Below, one piece after another: positions 1 to 11,808 of a DNA stretch of 64,000 bases. Each line of letters starts with the position of its first letter. The stretch's first letter is position 1. Below the pieces are notes generated by a model. It made no database searches, was not told where the DNA came from, and worked only from the letters and a program-made list of their open reading frames with translations. Made by a program: the position numbers and the translations under genes. This stretch comes from Salvia splendens (Eukaryota > Streptophyta > Magnoliopsida > Lamiales > Lamiaceae), in the NCBI RefSeq assembly GCF_004379255.2, contig NC_056033.1, positions 5,622,172 to 5,686,171 of the forward strand. Direction: 5' to 3'.

Positions 1-5
1 TCACT

Positions 6-194
6 CTACCCTAATTCCAACAAACTTGCTGTAACTTCATCAGCTCTTCTTGAACCAGCTGAGCTCAATCTCTCAAACAAAATCTCATCTCCATTCAAGT
101 ACTTCACCTGTTGGCAAACACTAGTTTTAATGCTAATGTATATGTGTGGGGCTTCAGGAGGTGGCTCAAAGATGAATAGATAATTTTGATCCAA
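6..194 (-). pseudogene. C-terminal relic of an L-type lectin receptor kinase
   Basis: The last 40 or so codons (QQVKYLNGDE, then a GSRRADEVTASLLELG-like tail and a stop at position 6) match the extreme C-terminus of the intact lectin receptor kinase at 11809-15192, which reads QVVRYLNGDE and GSRRVDEITARLLQLG. No kinase subdomain lies upstream: from about position 110 the reading frame holds unrelated residues, and 200-500 is AT-rich non-coding sequence. It is therefore a stump left by a duplication, a deletion or a transposon-mediated rearrangement. The true stop is inside the window, so this is not a gene cut by the window edge. Homology of the tail is clear; a functional role is unlikely. 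Confidence 0.7.
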
Positions 195-507
195 GATTTG
201 GAAAGGAAAGAGACAACGTTCATGAGACTAGGAAGGAACAAGATTGTAGATGATAAATTTACCAAAAACGATCCCACCACTATTTTGCAGACTGAGAAGC
301 TACATGCTCGGCTATTTTGTTAGTAAGTAAGTTTTAGAATTTGCACTAATATCAATATTATTAAACGCTGATGTTTTGAGTAATATATGAGTGTTTTGGT
401 GTATCTATTGTTATTTTTACTATAAATGCATTGATTTGTTGAAAAATTATCTTAATAGAGTGGATAAATAATAAAATAAATATAATCAAAAGCTGTACAA
501 AAGTTTA

Positions 508-771
508 GTGGCGGATGGATTCTGCCACTAAATAGCATTATATGTAGTGGCGGAATTTCAGTGGCTGAACAAGTTCCGCCACTAAAATTCTGCCACTATT
601 TTAAATTTTTAGTGGCGGAATTCCTTTGGCAGACTATTTTCCGTGGCTAGTCCGCCACTAATATTTTAGCGGCGATTATATTGCCGTGGCTTCGTTCCGC
701 CACTAGCTCCTTTAGTGGCGGAAAAATCGCTATTTATCCGCCACTAAATAGCGATTTTTTATAGTAATAGT
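508..771. mobile_element. Decayed end of a CACTA (En/Spm) transposon with subterminal repeats
   Basis: A motif of the form TAGTGGCGGA, or its complement TCCGCCACTA, occurs about ten times in both orientations over 260 bp. The block ends at 771 in ATTTTTTATAGTA, which is the complement of a CACTATAAAAAAT-type terminus with the final G changed to A. Short subterminal repeats in both orientations next to a CACTA tip are the hallmark of this superfamily, where they bind the element's own protein. No transposase and no opposite terminus are visible, so this is a solitary end or a strongly deleted copy. No 3-bp target duplication could be assigned. Confidence 0.65.
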
Positions 772-1557
772 ATGTTAGATGGAGAGAATAAAGTAAGAGA
801 AAGTAAATAAAATAGAGATAAATGAGTTTCGATTTTTAGTACTACGGAGTACAACATCAATACAACTTAACATTATCAAAGTGCAAATGTGCAGTTGGTG
901 CATATACGAGTGTAAATATGTACTAGAGTACATCTTTATATAAGAAGAGATTTTATACCTTAAAATTTAATATTGGCATTACTAATTTTACAAATTACAA
1001 TAAGTTGTAGCTCGATTGGTTTATTTTTACTATCATCACATAAATGAAATAACTAAAGAGAAAACTGAACTTTGATTTTATGAAATTGATAAACTTTATA
1101 ACATTAATAATCACTTCTGAAAGTAATAGGATCAAAGCATTATAAAATAAAAAATGCTAATGTGGACTTAACATGAATAGTGCATGCTACAAATGAAGCT
1201 CACAAAAAGCATGTATACATTTCCATGATGTTGGATTTTGTATTTTCACTTGATAATTTAGTACATACGTTAACTTCACAATATGTTGTAATAATTGACT
1301 CAATTCCATTCTTAAACTTTGTTATATGTTATAATTATATTAAATTAAATGACTATATGGTCCATATTTTTGGCTCAATTGGAACATGATGCTATAAACT
1401 GCATTAATAATCACACAAAATTGTGAATATAGTAAGTTATTAATAACTCAGTCTAAGGATGAATCTAAATCAAGTAAACTAGCCACCCAATTGAGCTTTT
1501 GCAATCTTACTTCATTGACGTAGTACTTACTATATGCATCCAAATTGATTTATGACT
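772..1557. other. AT-rich intergenic stretch, nothing recognised
   Basis: There is no convincing gene, RNA or element here. The one modest open frame (1180-1389, plus) is AT-driven, has no recognisable domain and no splice context, and was not called. Confidence 0.5.
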
Positions 1558-2081
1558 TGTTAGAAATAGTGGGAAGAAATTCTCAAGCCGTGTATAGGCG
1601 GTACTCTAATTATTACAATTGAAAGGAAACTTGCAACAAAAGAGGAATGAAAATTACAACGGAAATAAAGCAAACCAAATTTATAAGTCGAGTCGAGGAA
1701 AGCCCTATTTCCGCAAGACAAATTACGCCCCGGCTAGTGCTCACGGAACGGCGTATTGCCCCCAAAGATAAAACGACTTCCTCCTAGCGTGTAGAAGCAC
1801 CTCAAACCCGCTAGGCACCGGCGAACTTGATGGAGTTCCGAGAATCGAGCTAGACAATGCTCCTAAGATGTACACTATGATGTAGAGACCTTGAGAGAAG
1901 AGAGAATGTTTGTTGTTGGTGTATTTCATATCCCTCAAATCCACCTATTTATAGGATAGAGGATGGAACTTGAAAAGCTTGGCAATCAAGATACAACATA
2001 AAGAAATTAGAGGTTACACAAGTTGAAAGGCCATGTGAGAAGCCTCCAAAATCCTCCATGTTTTACACGTTTTTTCCAACA
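1558..2081 (-). repeat. 3' LTR of Copia element A
   Basis: This copy matches 8791-9326 almost throughout. The main difference is a roughly 12-nt stretch present only in the right copy near 9265-9277, plus scattered substitutions. The minus-strand reading starts TGTTGGAAAA and ends CTATTTCTAACA. The polypurine tract adjoins it at 2082-2092. Confidence 0.9.
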
Positions 2082-2660
2082 ATCCCCCACATTGGTTAGA
2101 GCGCTGCCAGCTCAAACCAACATAAGACATGTATGCATGCAGACTCTTTGCTCAATTCTCGAGAAACAATATTGCATTTGGAATAGTAACTCGGGGCTTT
2201 GAACTTTCCATAGTCAACACTATCGGGCATACCGGCAGCCTGGTGGACGTGATGCCTTGAACCATTCCTCCTTAGTGTATACCGAGACAATAATATTGAC
2301 ACAATATTATTTACAAACTCATCAGTTCTCACGTTTGCGTCCTTTACTGGCCATGGAACACCACTTTGGACTCATAAGTGATTCACATGTTGAAGCAGCC
2401 CACACTTCTTCACTTACATAGGTGATTCTTTTCCAGGTATCCTGCAATATCCACCCCCTCAAGGTTTCCAAGAATCATTAAAAGTCAAAACTTAGCCTCC
2501 TACCACATGCAGGTTACAACACTCAATGCTTTCTAAAGAATGGACGAAGATTAAAATTCTTCCGAGTGTTACAACTAGATTCATATAGCTTCGTTTTCCC
2601 ATTGAACCAAGCCCATGGGATCTCCAATCGTATGGTTGGGTTACCACTATAATCATCTTT
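2082..2660 (-). other. 3' non-coding part of Copia element A
   Basis: This lies between the end of the RNase H frame and the polypurine tract. It contains no supported coding region and reads as the untranslated 3' internal region of the element. Confidence 0.6.
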
Positions 2661-3604
2661 TTAAGATGTGGTTTTCAGTCCCATTCCTTTTAGCAATTTA
2701 TGCATTTGGTCACGGTTTAAACCTTTTGTTAACGGATCCGCTAAGTTATCAACTGACCTTACATAGTCAACTGTGATAACACCACTTGTGATCAATTGTC
2801 TGACGGTATTATGTCGCCGACGAATATGTCGAGACTTACCGTTGTATAAGCCACTATGTGCTCTCCCTATAGCTGCTTGGCTATCACAGTATATCACTAC
2901 TGTCGGCACTGGCTTCTTCTAACATGGAATACATTCTAGGAAATTTCTGAGCCACTCGGCTTCTTCCCCTGCTTTATCCAATGCGATAAACTCGGATTCC
3001 ATGGTGGAACGAACAATACATGTCTGTTTCGTTGATTTCCACGAGACAACACCACCCCCCACAGTGAACACATACCCACTTGTCGAAAATGAGTCTTTTG
3101 AATCAGAGATCCAATTTGCATCACAGTACCCTTCAAGTACTTGGGGATATCTTGTGTACTGCAGCTCAAAGTTAAGAGTATACTTCAAGTATCTCAAAAC
3201 CCTACGCAGAGCTTTCCAATGTTCCTTGCTTGAGTTGTTCGTAAATCGGCTCAGCTTACACGCAAGATCTGGTCGGGTGCAGTTTGTGATAAACATCAAA
3301 CTCCCTATGATCCTTGCATATTCTTCTTGAGCTACAGGCTCACCCGTGTGCTTACTCAAATGCACGTTTGGTTCCAATGGAGTCTTAGCTGGCTCACAAT
3401 CGAACGAGTGAAATTTCTTTAGCACTTTCTCAATATAATGAGATTGTGTCAGAGCAATTCCCTCATGATTCCTTTTAATTTTGATTCCGAGAATCACATC
3501 AGCTAAACCCATATCTTTCATGTCAAAATTTCTCTTCAACATATTTTTGGTTTCGTTGATAATGGCACTATTGCTGCCCATAATCAACATATCATCTACA
3601 TAAA
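2661..3604 (-). pseudogene. Copia A pol, C-terminal half (reverse transcriptase end and RNase H)
   Basis: On the minus strand the frame picks up at the catalytic YVDDML of reverse transcriptase. It runs through [10 protein letters not shown], the [16 protein letters not shown] block and the RNase H region ([38 protein letters not shown]). After a frame change near 2910 it ends with the RNase H tail (VVIYCDSQAAIGRA, ADPLTKGL) and a stop at 2661. The upstream half of the same polyprotein is at 6364-8548, separated by the inserted solo LTR. It cannot make an enzyme. Confidence 0.85.
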
Positions 3605-4339
3605 TGTCACGACCGCCCTTACTAAGGATAGTGAAGACGGGGAAAACGTGACGAGGGGAGGGACTAAGGAGCAGGGAAGAAGAAGGGGAAAGCAATGAAA
3701 GACAACAATAAAGGACGACATTTAATATGAAAACCCAATTAACTTCAAAAAGAAATATTTTGGTCTATCGAATAGTTAAACAACAGATTAATGTCTCAAG
3801 GTAAATAATGTCATAACGTCGTGGGGGGGGAGGAAATGAAAGACTTTAACAAGAACGATTCGAAACACGGCAGCGGAAAAATAAGTACCAGATGAGAGTC
3901 ATAGGGTGACGCCCATGTATGAAGACACGACGCATCCGGAAATTCCTAAAGCTCACTCAACATCCGCTGCAACATCCCGCTCAACCTGCACATAGGGAAA
4001 ACATATGCAGGGCTGAGTATTTGTTGTACTCAATGGGTTCATGCCGAAAATATTTTATAACAGTTATGTCATCCAAACCATTGAACTCGATTTTACATGT
4101 AGTTAAGAAATATCATCGAGAACACAAAAACATTTTCATAGTCTGGCCAGACAAAACAATCTCCTCACTTTCTCATCAATCAATCAAACAATCACATCCT
4201 CTTACCATAGTGCGACGAAAGTGTGGCCACACTATTCGCCCACGAGACCGGCCGACTTGCAAGGACGGCTCCCGATCCCACCTGTGTACACAGCCTGATA
4301 GGGTTTGCGGCCCTACTCAGACCCGAATTCGTTTATCAT

Positions 4340-4458
4340 AGCCCTATAGCCTAATGGAGCGAACTCACAAACTAGGCATCAAGCACAATCTCAACATAGC
4401 CCTATAGCCTAACGGAGCAAGCTCAAACGAACTAGGCATCAGACAACAATCTCAACAT
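4340..4458. repeat. Two-copy tandem repeat inside the solo LTR
   Basis: Two adjacent units of 58 and 61 bp (4340-4397 and 4398-4458) both start AGCCCTATAGCCTAA and end ATCTCAACAT. They differ by a few substitutions and small indels. Confidence 0.85.
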
Positions 4459-4874
4459 CAAAACAATCACGGCATGACATAACACTTTAAACCACCCTTA
4501 TAGCTCCACAATCATACTTTGGAAAAATAAAAGAGTTTAGTTAAAGAAAGCCCACCTCGATTGCTTACAAACCCGATTAACAACTTTATTGAAATCCTTG
4601 CTCTTCGTACCCACGTACGCACAACAACCCTTATCAACATCATAACCACGTAATACAACACAATCAGCCTTCCATCAATACAATTTATCATGCATGTCCT
4701 ATCGTTCCTTTCACCGTTTTCTTAAATTGCACATCCCAAACGTTCACCAACATAAGAAAACACCCCATAGTATACCTCAACGTATAACACATAACCACTC
4801 CATAAGATACGTTCCTTAATCACGCATGCATCATGTAATTCATTCAAACTTGACAACAGGTATTATTTTAACAT

Positions 4875-5235
4875 GACAGAAATCTGGCAGAACTGCGCAG
4901 TCGTTTTGTAAAAATCATTAAAAATCCATCCGACCTCCGATGGGGCTGAAATTTTACCACAACACGGTAGACACATCAAAGATCATTCAGTTACAATTTC
5001 ACATCAAAATCACATGTTTAGGTCGGTAAAATCAAAAACGAAACTCACTTGACGAGAATACAAATTCTGACAGAACTGCGCAGTTAACTTCAAAAATTCA
5101 TTAAAAATTCATCTTTCGTCAAAAGAGGCTAAAATTTATACATAACACAGAAAACATCTCAAATTTTACTCATTTAAAATTCGTGCCAAAATAAGATTGT
5201 TTGGTCGGTCAAACACACGTCGGAATCTACTGTTT
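4875..5235. repeat. Diverged tandem repeat of about 180 bp inside the solo LTR
   Basis: The phrase GGCAGAACTGCGCAGT near 4890 recurs as GACAGAACTGCGCAGT near 5070. Each is followed by similar CATTAAAAAT, AAAATTT and TTGGTCGGT/TAGGTCGGT landmarks at comparable spacing. The two units are diverged and their edges are approximate. Confidence 0.6.
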
Positions 5236-6363
5236 GAACACCACAGTTTTCATGCTTCACAAATTCGAAATTAGGGTTTCTTCCTCAATCATCCAAATAC
5301 AATTTTTCATGCTTATAACACACAATCATGCTTAAAAAGGTTCTCATAATCATGTTCTCATATAATCACACATCATTCACCAATGAATCATTCAAACTTC
5401 ACACATATTCATTCAAAATCGCATATTCACAAATCTCCTCATACAAAACACAAATTCTCACCGATTAATTATGCGATCTATGATTCCTACACTCACTATA
5501 TGCATGAGGGAATCAAGAACAAGGATTCAATGGAAACGATGAGAAAGAGAATTCAAATATACCTTTCTTGTTCAAAAACAATCGGTAGGAAAGATAATTG
5601 ATGCGATTCTTCGATGAATCTTGAATTTCCAATTCCAAATTGATGCAAGAACAAAGGATTGGTGAAGAATTGGTGGAGAAGGAGAGGAAGAGAGGAAAAA
5701 ACGTGTGAGAGAGAGGAGAGGGAGAGAAAAAGGCGTTGAAATAATGGGGCTAGGGTTTGGGTTTCTCCCTTTTTATATTCTAGGATTAATTCTCCACTTA
5801 AATAAACAAAAATAAAAAATAAAACAAATTGTGGAGTGAAAATATGGAAAAGGGACGTGTACTAGGGGAGTATTTTAAAAAATATATATTTAAATCCTCA
5901 ATTAAATAGGAATATGATTTAAATTGGTAATTTCTTGTAGGAAAAGACTCCCACAAAATAGGTAACAAATAAATTAATCCCACAAGTAATTGAAAGGCAT
6001 ATGGGCAACAATTATGTAGAATAGCATAGGGATAATTTGGTTTGGATTTAATTTAGATAAATATCCCAAAGCAATTAATTAAATCCAAGAAAGAAAGTAT
6101 TATTTCCAATGGATAGGAGGGCCGAAAATTCCAAATAATATGGCTAGAAATATATGCATGATCCCACTTAATTTAATTCACACATTGGAAGCTTAATCAT
6201 ATTAACTCACATAACCCACAACAACTAATTTTACATAATTAACTCAAACACATAGAGACTCAATTTCCACAAAAGAAATTCTTATTCAACATCCACATTA
6301 ATAAAAAAAAACCATCAAATAAAAATAAAAAAATAAAAAGTCACAATTTTCCGGGGTGCTACA

Positions 6364-8548
6364 ACCAATAACAAAACCGTTATCTGTGTTCTTAATGTAA
6401 ACACACTTATCACACTCATTGATAGTGAACTCGTTTGACAACATCACATTGTCAAACTTCAAGTGCCATTGTAACGGCGCTTGCTTCAACCCATATAATG
6501 ATTTTACCAGTTTGCATACTTTACGCTCTTGCCCAGGCACAACAAACCCTTCGGGTTGTTCCATATATATTTCTTCTTCCAGATCACCATTCAAAAACGC
6601 AGTTTTCACATCCATTTGGTGAATCTCAAGATTGTGCAAAGCAGCAATCGCAAGAAGCCCCCGAATGGAAGTGATTCTCGTAACAGGTGAATAGGTATCA
6701 AAAAAGTCATACCCTTCTTTCTGCTTAAAGCCTTGGACAACTAGGCGAGCTTTGTACTTTTCATAGTACCATCGGGCTTATATTTCCTTTTCAGAATCCA
6801 CTTGGACCCTAAAGCCTTACAGCCTCCAGGCAAGTCTACTAACACCCAAGTGTTATTTCTCATGATGGATTCAATTTCACTATTGATACCTTCTTGCCAC
6901 CACGCTGCGTCTGGGCCAGACAAAGCTTCCACCAATGACTTTGGTTCACCATCCAACATGAAAGTTATGAAGCCTGGACCAAAAGTCTTAGCAATTTTAA
7001 CTCTTTTACCACGTCTTGGTTCTATATCCTCAGGACTTGAACTTGTCCTTTTTGGAGGATTAGAACTAGTGGATTCATCCATCATTCTTTCACTAGAACG
7101 ATCCTCCTGCTTCTTGCAAGGATACACATTCTCAAAGAATATAGCATTTCTTGACTCAATTGTTGTTCCTCAGCCACGCCAGACACAGCTGATCTATAGA
7201 TTAGGAAACGATATGCACTACTAGTAAGTGCATGGCCAATAAAGATGCAATCGACTGTTTTATGGCCTATTGCAACTTGTTTCGGAGGAGGCACTTCTAC
7301 CTTCGCTAAGCACCCCCACACTTTGAGGTATGAATACGAAGGTTTCTTGCCTTTCCACAACTCATAAGGAGTCACATCCCTATTTTTTGTGGAATTTTGT
7401 TCAGGATATGATTCGCTGTTAACACAGCCTACCCCCACATGTTCTGGGACAAACCAAAATTAATCAACAGAGCGTTCATCATCTCTTTAAGTGTTCGATT
7501 TTTTCGTTCAGCTACTCCATTTGACTGGGGAGAATATGGCGTCGTTGTTTGGTGAATTATACCACTTGCATGACATAATTCTGCAAACGAGGCTACATAC
7601 TCACCACCTCTATTACTTCGAACACACTTAATTCGACAATTAAGTTGATTTTCGGCTTTATTTTTGAAGTCTTTAAACGCTTCAATTGCCTCATCTTTAC
7701 TTCTTAATAAGTAAAGGTAACAATACCTTGTGCAATCATCTATAAATGTAATGAAGTACTTTTTACCACCTCTAGTTTGCACAATTTTAAATCACATACG
7801 TCTGTATGGATTAACTCTAGAGGTTTTGTGCTCCGTTCTACCGAGCGAAACGGTAGCTTGGTCATTTTTGCTTCAACACAGACTTCACATTTCTTTTGTG
7901 AGTTAAACTCGTGAATTTTTAGTAAATCAAGATTCACTAATCTTTTTATAGCATTTAGATTTACATGTCCCAATCTATTATGCCATAAATCAGAGCTCTC
8001 AAGCAAATAAGAGGACGCGCCATCTTCCTTATTGCTTATTCATTTTCCATGGTGAATGATCGTAACATTCAGCTCAAAAAGTCCATTCACTAGGCAGCCT
8101 TCACCTAAGAACTTTCCATACTTGGTCAATAAAACCTTTTCACACTCAAATTCTAGTGAAAATCCATGATTTACTAGAAGTGAGCCCGACACCAAATTAT
8201 TTCGGATGTCTGGGACATGCAGTACATCCTTAAGGGTAAGAACTTTTCCAGATCCTAATTTTAGGAACACATTACCCACACCAACCACACCTCAGAAGAG
8301 ACTTGGTTTCCCATGCGTACTTTTCTACTCCCAACAGATTTGTAAGTAGAAAAAACGCTTCTCTCGGAGCACACATGACATGTGGCACCAGTATCAACAA
8401 ACCATTCATTTGGATTATTACCATGGTCCACGTCGGAGACCATTGCGACCACCTCGTGTTCTTTGTTGTTTATAACAACACGTTCAAATAATTTGCATAA
8501 TATTGTCTCCAACAATAAGTACACAATTATATTGAAACATATGTGCAT
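6364..8548 (-). pseudogene. Copia A pol, N-terminal half (protease, integrase, reverse transcriptase start)
   Basis: Read from 8548 downwards: protease with WFVDTGATCHVC; a zinc-binding GAG-pre-integrase region ([16 protein letters not shown]...CEVCVEAKM); integrase core with [14 protein letters not shown] and SPQSNGVAERKNRT; integrase C-terminal part (VWGCLAKVEVP, VDCIFIGHA); and reverse transcriptase start (AWWQEGINSEIESIMRNNTWVLVDLP, then HQMDVKTAFLNGDLEEEIYM). The pieces lie in several frames. One break near 6756-6770 looks like a single-base loss: KSTKLA-stop replaces the expected EKYKARLV, which resumes in the next frame. The half ends at FVIGC, where the solo LTR begins. Confidence 0.85.
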
Positions 8549-8790
8549 TGGTATATTAAAAAAAACCCATGCATCCTAATTACCACTACCAAGTCTAAAT
8601 TGGTCTTGTTTGTCAACTGACAAACGATAAACACAATTCTCAAAAGGATTGATCTCAGGGAATTAATCATTTCGTAGCCAATGAACATTGCGACTGTTCG
8701 TTTCTTCATTCCAGCTTTGGAGCTCATGTTTCCTTCAACTTCGATTGGTATAATCCTGTCTTAGAAGAGTACACTAATTTGTCATGCGAT

Positions 8791-9326
8791 TGGTAGAAAT
8801 AGTGGGAAGAAATTCCCAAGCCGTGTACAGGCGGTACTCTAATTATTACAATCGAAAGGAAACTTGCAACAAAAGAGGAATGAAAATTACAACGGAAATA
8901 AAGCAAACCAATTTATAAGTCTAGTTGAGGAAAGCCCTCTTTCCGCAAGACAAATTACGCCCCGGCTAGTGCTCACGGAATGGCGTATTGCCCCCAAAGA
9001 TAAAATGACTTCCTCCTAGCGTGTAGAAGCACCTCAAACCCGCTAGGCACCGGCGAACTTGATGGAGTTCCGAGAATCGAGCTAGACAATGCTCCTAAGA
9101 TGCACACTATGATGTAGAGACATTGAGAGAAGAGAGAATGTTTGTTGTTGGTGTATTTCATATCCCTCAAATCCACCTATTTATAGGATAGATGATGGAA
9201 CTTGAAAAGCTTGACATTCAAGATACAACATAAAGAAATTAGAGGTTACACAAGTTGAAAGGCCATAGGTCTAGGCCATGTAAGAAGCCTCCAAAATCCT
9301 CCATGTTTTACACATTTTTTCCAACA
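8791..9326 (-). repeat. 5' LTR of Copia element A
   Basis: This is the partner of 1558-2081. On the minus strand it runs from TGTTGGAAAA at 9326 to the CTATTTCTACCA end at 8791, where the terminal AACA of the other copy has become ACCA. The internal side carries ATCGCATGAC rather than the usual TGGTATCAGAGC, so I cannot name the primer tRNA. Confidence 0.85.
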
Positions 9327-10442
9327 TTTATTACTTCTGTTATGATCAAGCTTAGTCAAATTAACGTTGACTTGCTACAACACGATTATTTTATACTAAT
9401 AAAAGTAATTATGTGTCTTGCTTCACATGGAGTACAAATTATTAGTTCTCATCTCAGTATACAAAATTAATAATATGAATGCAAGTCTGCAATTTTTTTC
9501 TCCAAACGAATAGAAGATTGGGTCGGTCACGTTATGGACCACATAAGATTATTTAGTGGCGTAAATTGATGTATGTAACTTAAATTTCTTTTTATGTGAT
9601 TATGACTTATATATGTGTTTATAATTTGAAGCGTCGAAAAGTCGAAATTGAGCGTCCACGCGTTCTAGTCAACCCAAAAACTCCACCAGTTAAATTCTCG
9701 ATACTTTGCTAAATTTGAAAAACTAAATAAATAATTTTAACGTGCACACATGATTTTATAGATATATAATTAAACTATGGATCACCTAATTAATTATATA
9801 CAATTAATAAAGATAATTTGAAAGCAAAATTCTGATTCATATATATTATGCTTTGAACTTGGATAGATAAAACATATTTAGATTATTTTAGTTGCATATT
9901 TGCACTTTTATTTATGAAATACTATAACGATTCAATTCGTTATACTAACATGCATTTTTTTATAATGGATAATTTACCTGCAAGCTTCTAAATTTTAGCC
10001 AAATTATGGTTGTACATACCAATTTTAAAATCCATCTATAAATTAATTTAAATTGTTGATTAGTTTTGATTTTACAACCAATCAATGTTTCAATGCTAAT
10101 ATAGTTTGATGACTTATATGACACTATCAGATGTCAATTAAAATAACATCACGTTTTAGGCAGGCCAACAACCGTGTAATAAATTAAGTAATTTTATTTA
10201 TTGAATTATGATTTATACTAAACGGGCTAAATCTTGATTAGTTGAAAAATCAGACCAAATCAATAGTTCAATAATTTATAAGCGAATTTCAAAATTAATA
10301 TTCAAAATTTGAATTTTATGAAAGCTTAGGAATTTGCATGCAGATATCCCTTTCGAAATTACTTTACAAAAGTCCAAATATACATTTAATTATATTATAA
10401 TATAGGAGAAAAATTAGTTATACAAACATTACATATATAATA
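9327..10442. other. AT-rich intergenic region
   Basis: No gene, RNA or clear element is seen. All open frames are short and low complexity. Confidence 0.5.
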
Positions 10443-11066
10443 GGGGAGACTCAATACTTAATTACTAACTACAATTAAATAATAATCCTTAGATATTCAA
10501 ATCAAATGCCTAAATCATGAGCCTGAAATGTCAATACGATAAAAAAGAAACGTTAATAAGGGTATTAACGTCAATTTATAATAAATTAGTTATAACTAAC
10601 TTTTAAAAAATATCACATAACTTTAAAACGCATATAACTTTCTTGATTTAAATTATTTTTTCGCACAACATATATCAAATTAAAGATAATTTCATAAGGA
10701 TTCTAACGAGATCCCACTTGCATATGTTCCGATGTCAATATTTGAAATTTTTTTAAAAAAAATCAATTTTTTCGTTCAGCAACAAATGTCAACATAGTAT
10801 GTAAAATATGTCAATATAATACATGTAGTATGTCATTCTTAAAGCAATGTGTTGACATTCTCAAAGCATTGTGTTGATATTTTCAAAACACTATATTGAC
10901 ATTTTAATCAAAAACCCTAATTTGATAATTTTTTTTATCTTTTTCAATTTAATTAATAAAAATGAAAATTACACGTGGCAAATTTTAGACCACTAAATTT
11001 CTAAAATCCTATGGTCTTAAATTAGTTATAGTTAACAACTAGAAAGTTAGCAATTGATCACTCCCC
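10443..11066. mobile_element. Possible non-autonomous element with GGGGAG termini
   Basis: The left edge reads GGGGAGACTCAATACT...CTAACT. The complement of the right edge reads GGGGAGTGATCAAT...CTAACT, giving imperfect terminal inverted repeats of about 25 bp around 624 bp without coding capacity. Inside, at roughly 10786-10905, the phrase TGTCAACAT/TGTTGACAT recurs in degenerate form. There is no certain target duplication. It could be a MITE or a Mutator-like derivative; a chance match is possible. Confidence 0.35.
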
Positions 11067-11808
11067 TCGTATAAAGATAGTCCCATATTCATTGTATGTC
11101 AAACCCTATTAATTTTTGCCTTCGAGAAAGGGAAGAATAATCATTAAAAAGGTTATTCAATATTGAAAAATCCAAACTTAAAGACTGAGCTTTACGTGCG
11201 AGTAGTGAGTACTGATGTCGACCAAAACAATCACATCTTACGACGAGTTGTTGAACATTATATTCCATGTATATTTTCTCCATTCAGCAATAAAATTGTA
11301 AAGAAATAGTAGTATGAAATAATACCATGAGTTAAAAAAAATTACTCCGTAAAATATGCGTTTCTTTAAACTTTTATATTATATAATTTTATAATAGAAT
11401 ATAATTGAAATGTATAAGTGGAACATGTGACCTGGACTCCTGGAGTATTTATCATTTATAGTAGTAAAATAAGATTTCGATTGGGCGGACATAACTAACT
11501 AAATGACAAAATGAAAATTCTATTAGCATAAGAAGAGACTATACATACTCCAATTATGAATATGCCCTAATTATGTAGATTCATTTATGTAAAACTTAAT
11601 TAATATAATTAATTTGTATGATCTTGAATCATGAGTGATGATAATCATCAACTCTAATTGAAGTATACATACTATGACAAGAATAACATTCTAGTATTCG
11701 ATTTTCTACTATATTTGCACTCTATTCCTCCAACTGAGCATTATAATTACATTGTGTGAATCTTAAAGAATCTATAATAAAATAAAAAATAAAAATAAAA
11801 ACTAAATA

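Larger units (their letters stand above)
3605..6363 (-). repeat. Solo LTR of a Tekay/Del-like chromovirus inserted in Copia A
   Basis: The 2759-bp block reads TGTAGCACCCCGG at one end and GGTCGTGACA at the other on the minus strand, a TG...CA pair typical of large chromoviral (Tekay/Del) LTRs. It also contains the GGCTGAGTAT...GTACTCA stretch common in such LTRs. It has no gag or pol and no second LTR, so it fits a solo LTR left by recombination. It interrupts the Copia A reverse transcriptase exactly between the VIGC and YVDD residues, which fixes its borders to within a few bases. The flanking 5-mers (ATAAA and ACCAA) do not match, so a target duplication is not demonstrated. Open frames inside it (3919-4341, 5383-5601, 5798-5983) are chance frames. 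Confidence 0.75.
1558..9326 (-). mobile_element. Copia-superfamily LTR retrotransposon A, minus strand, degenerate, with nested solo LTR
   Basis: Two direct repeats of 524 and 536 bp (1558-2081 and 8791-9326) begin TGTTGG and end in CA when read on the minus strand. Between them, on the minus strand, lie Copia-order domains: aspartic protease (DTGATCHVC), GAG-pre-integrase ([10 protein letters not shown]), integrase ([18 protein letters not shown]), reverse transcriptase ([26 protein letters not shown]) and RNase H. A purine-rich tract (ATGTGGGGGAT, complement of 2082-2092) abuts the 3' LTR. No gag-like frame is present between 8549 and 8790. Several frameshifts and a 2.76-kb solo LTR at 3605-6363 break the polyprotein. 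I found no exact 5-bp target duplication. Confidence 0.9.

Noticed and set aside
1180..1389. A 69-aa hydrophobic frame
   Set aside because: AT-rich chance frame with no family resemblance, promoter or splice context.
3919..4341. A 140-aa plus-strand frame
   Set aside because: It lies wholly in the solo LTR, shows no domain and is not conserved in character; a chance frame.
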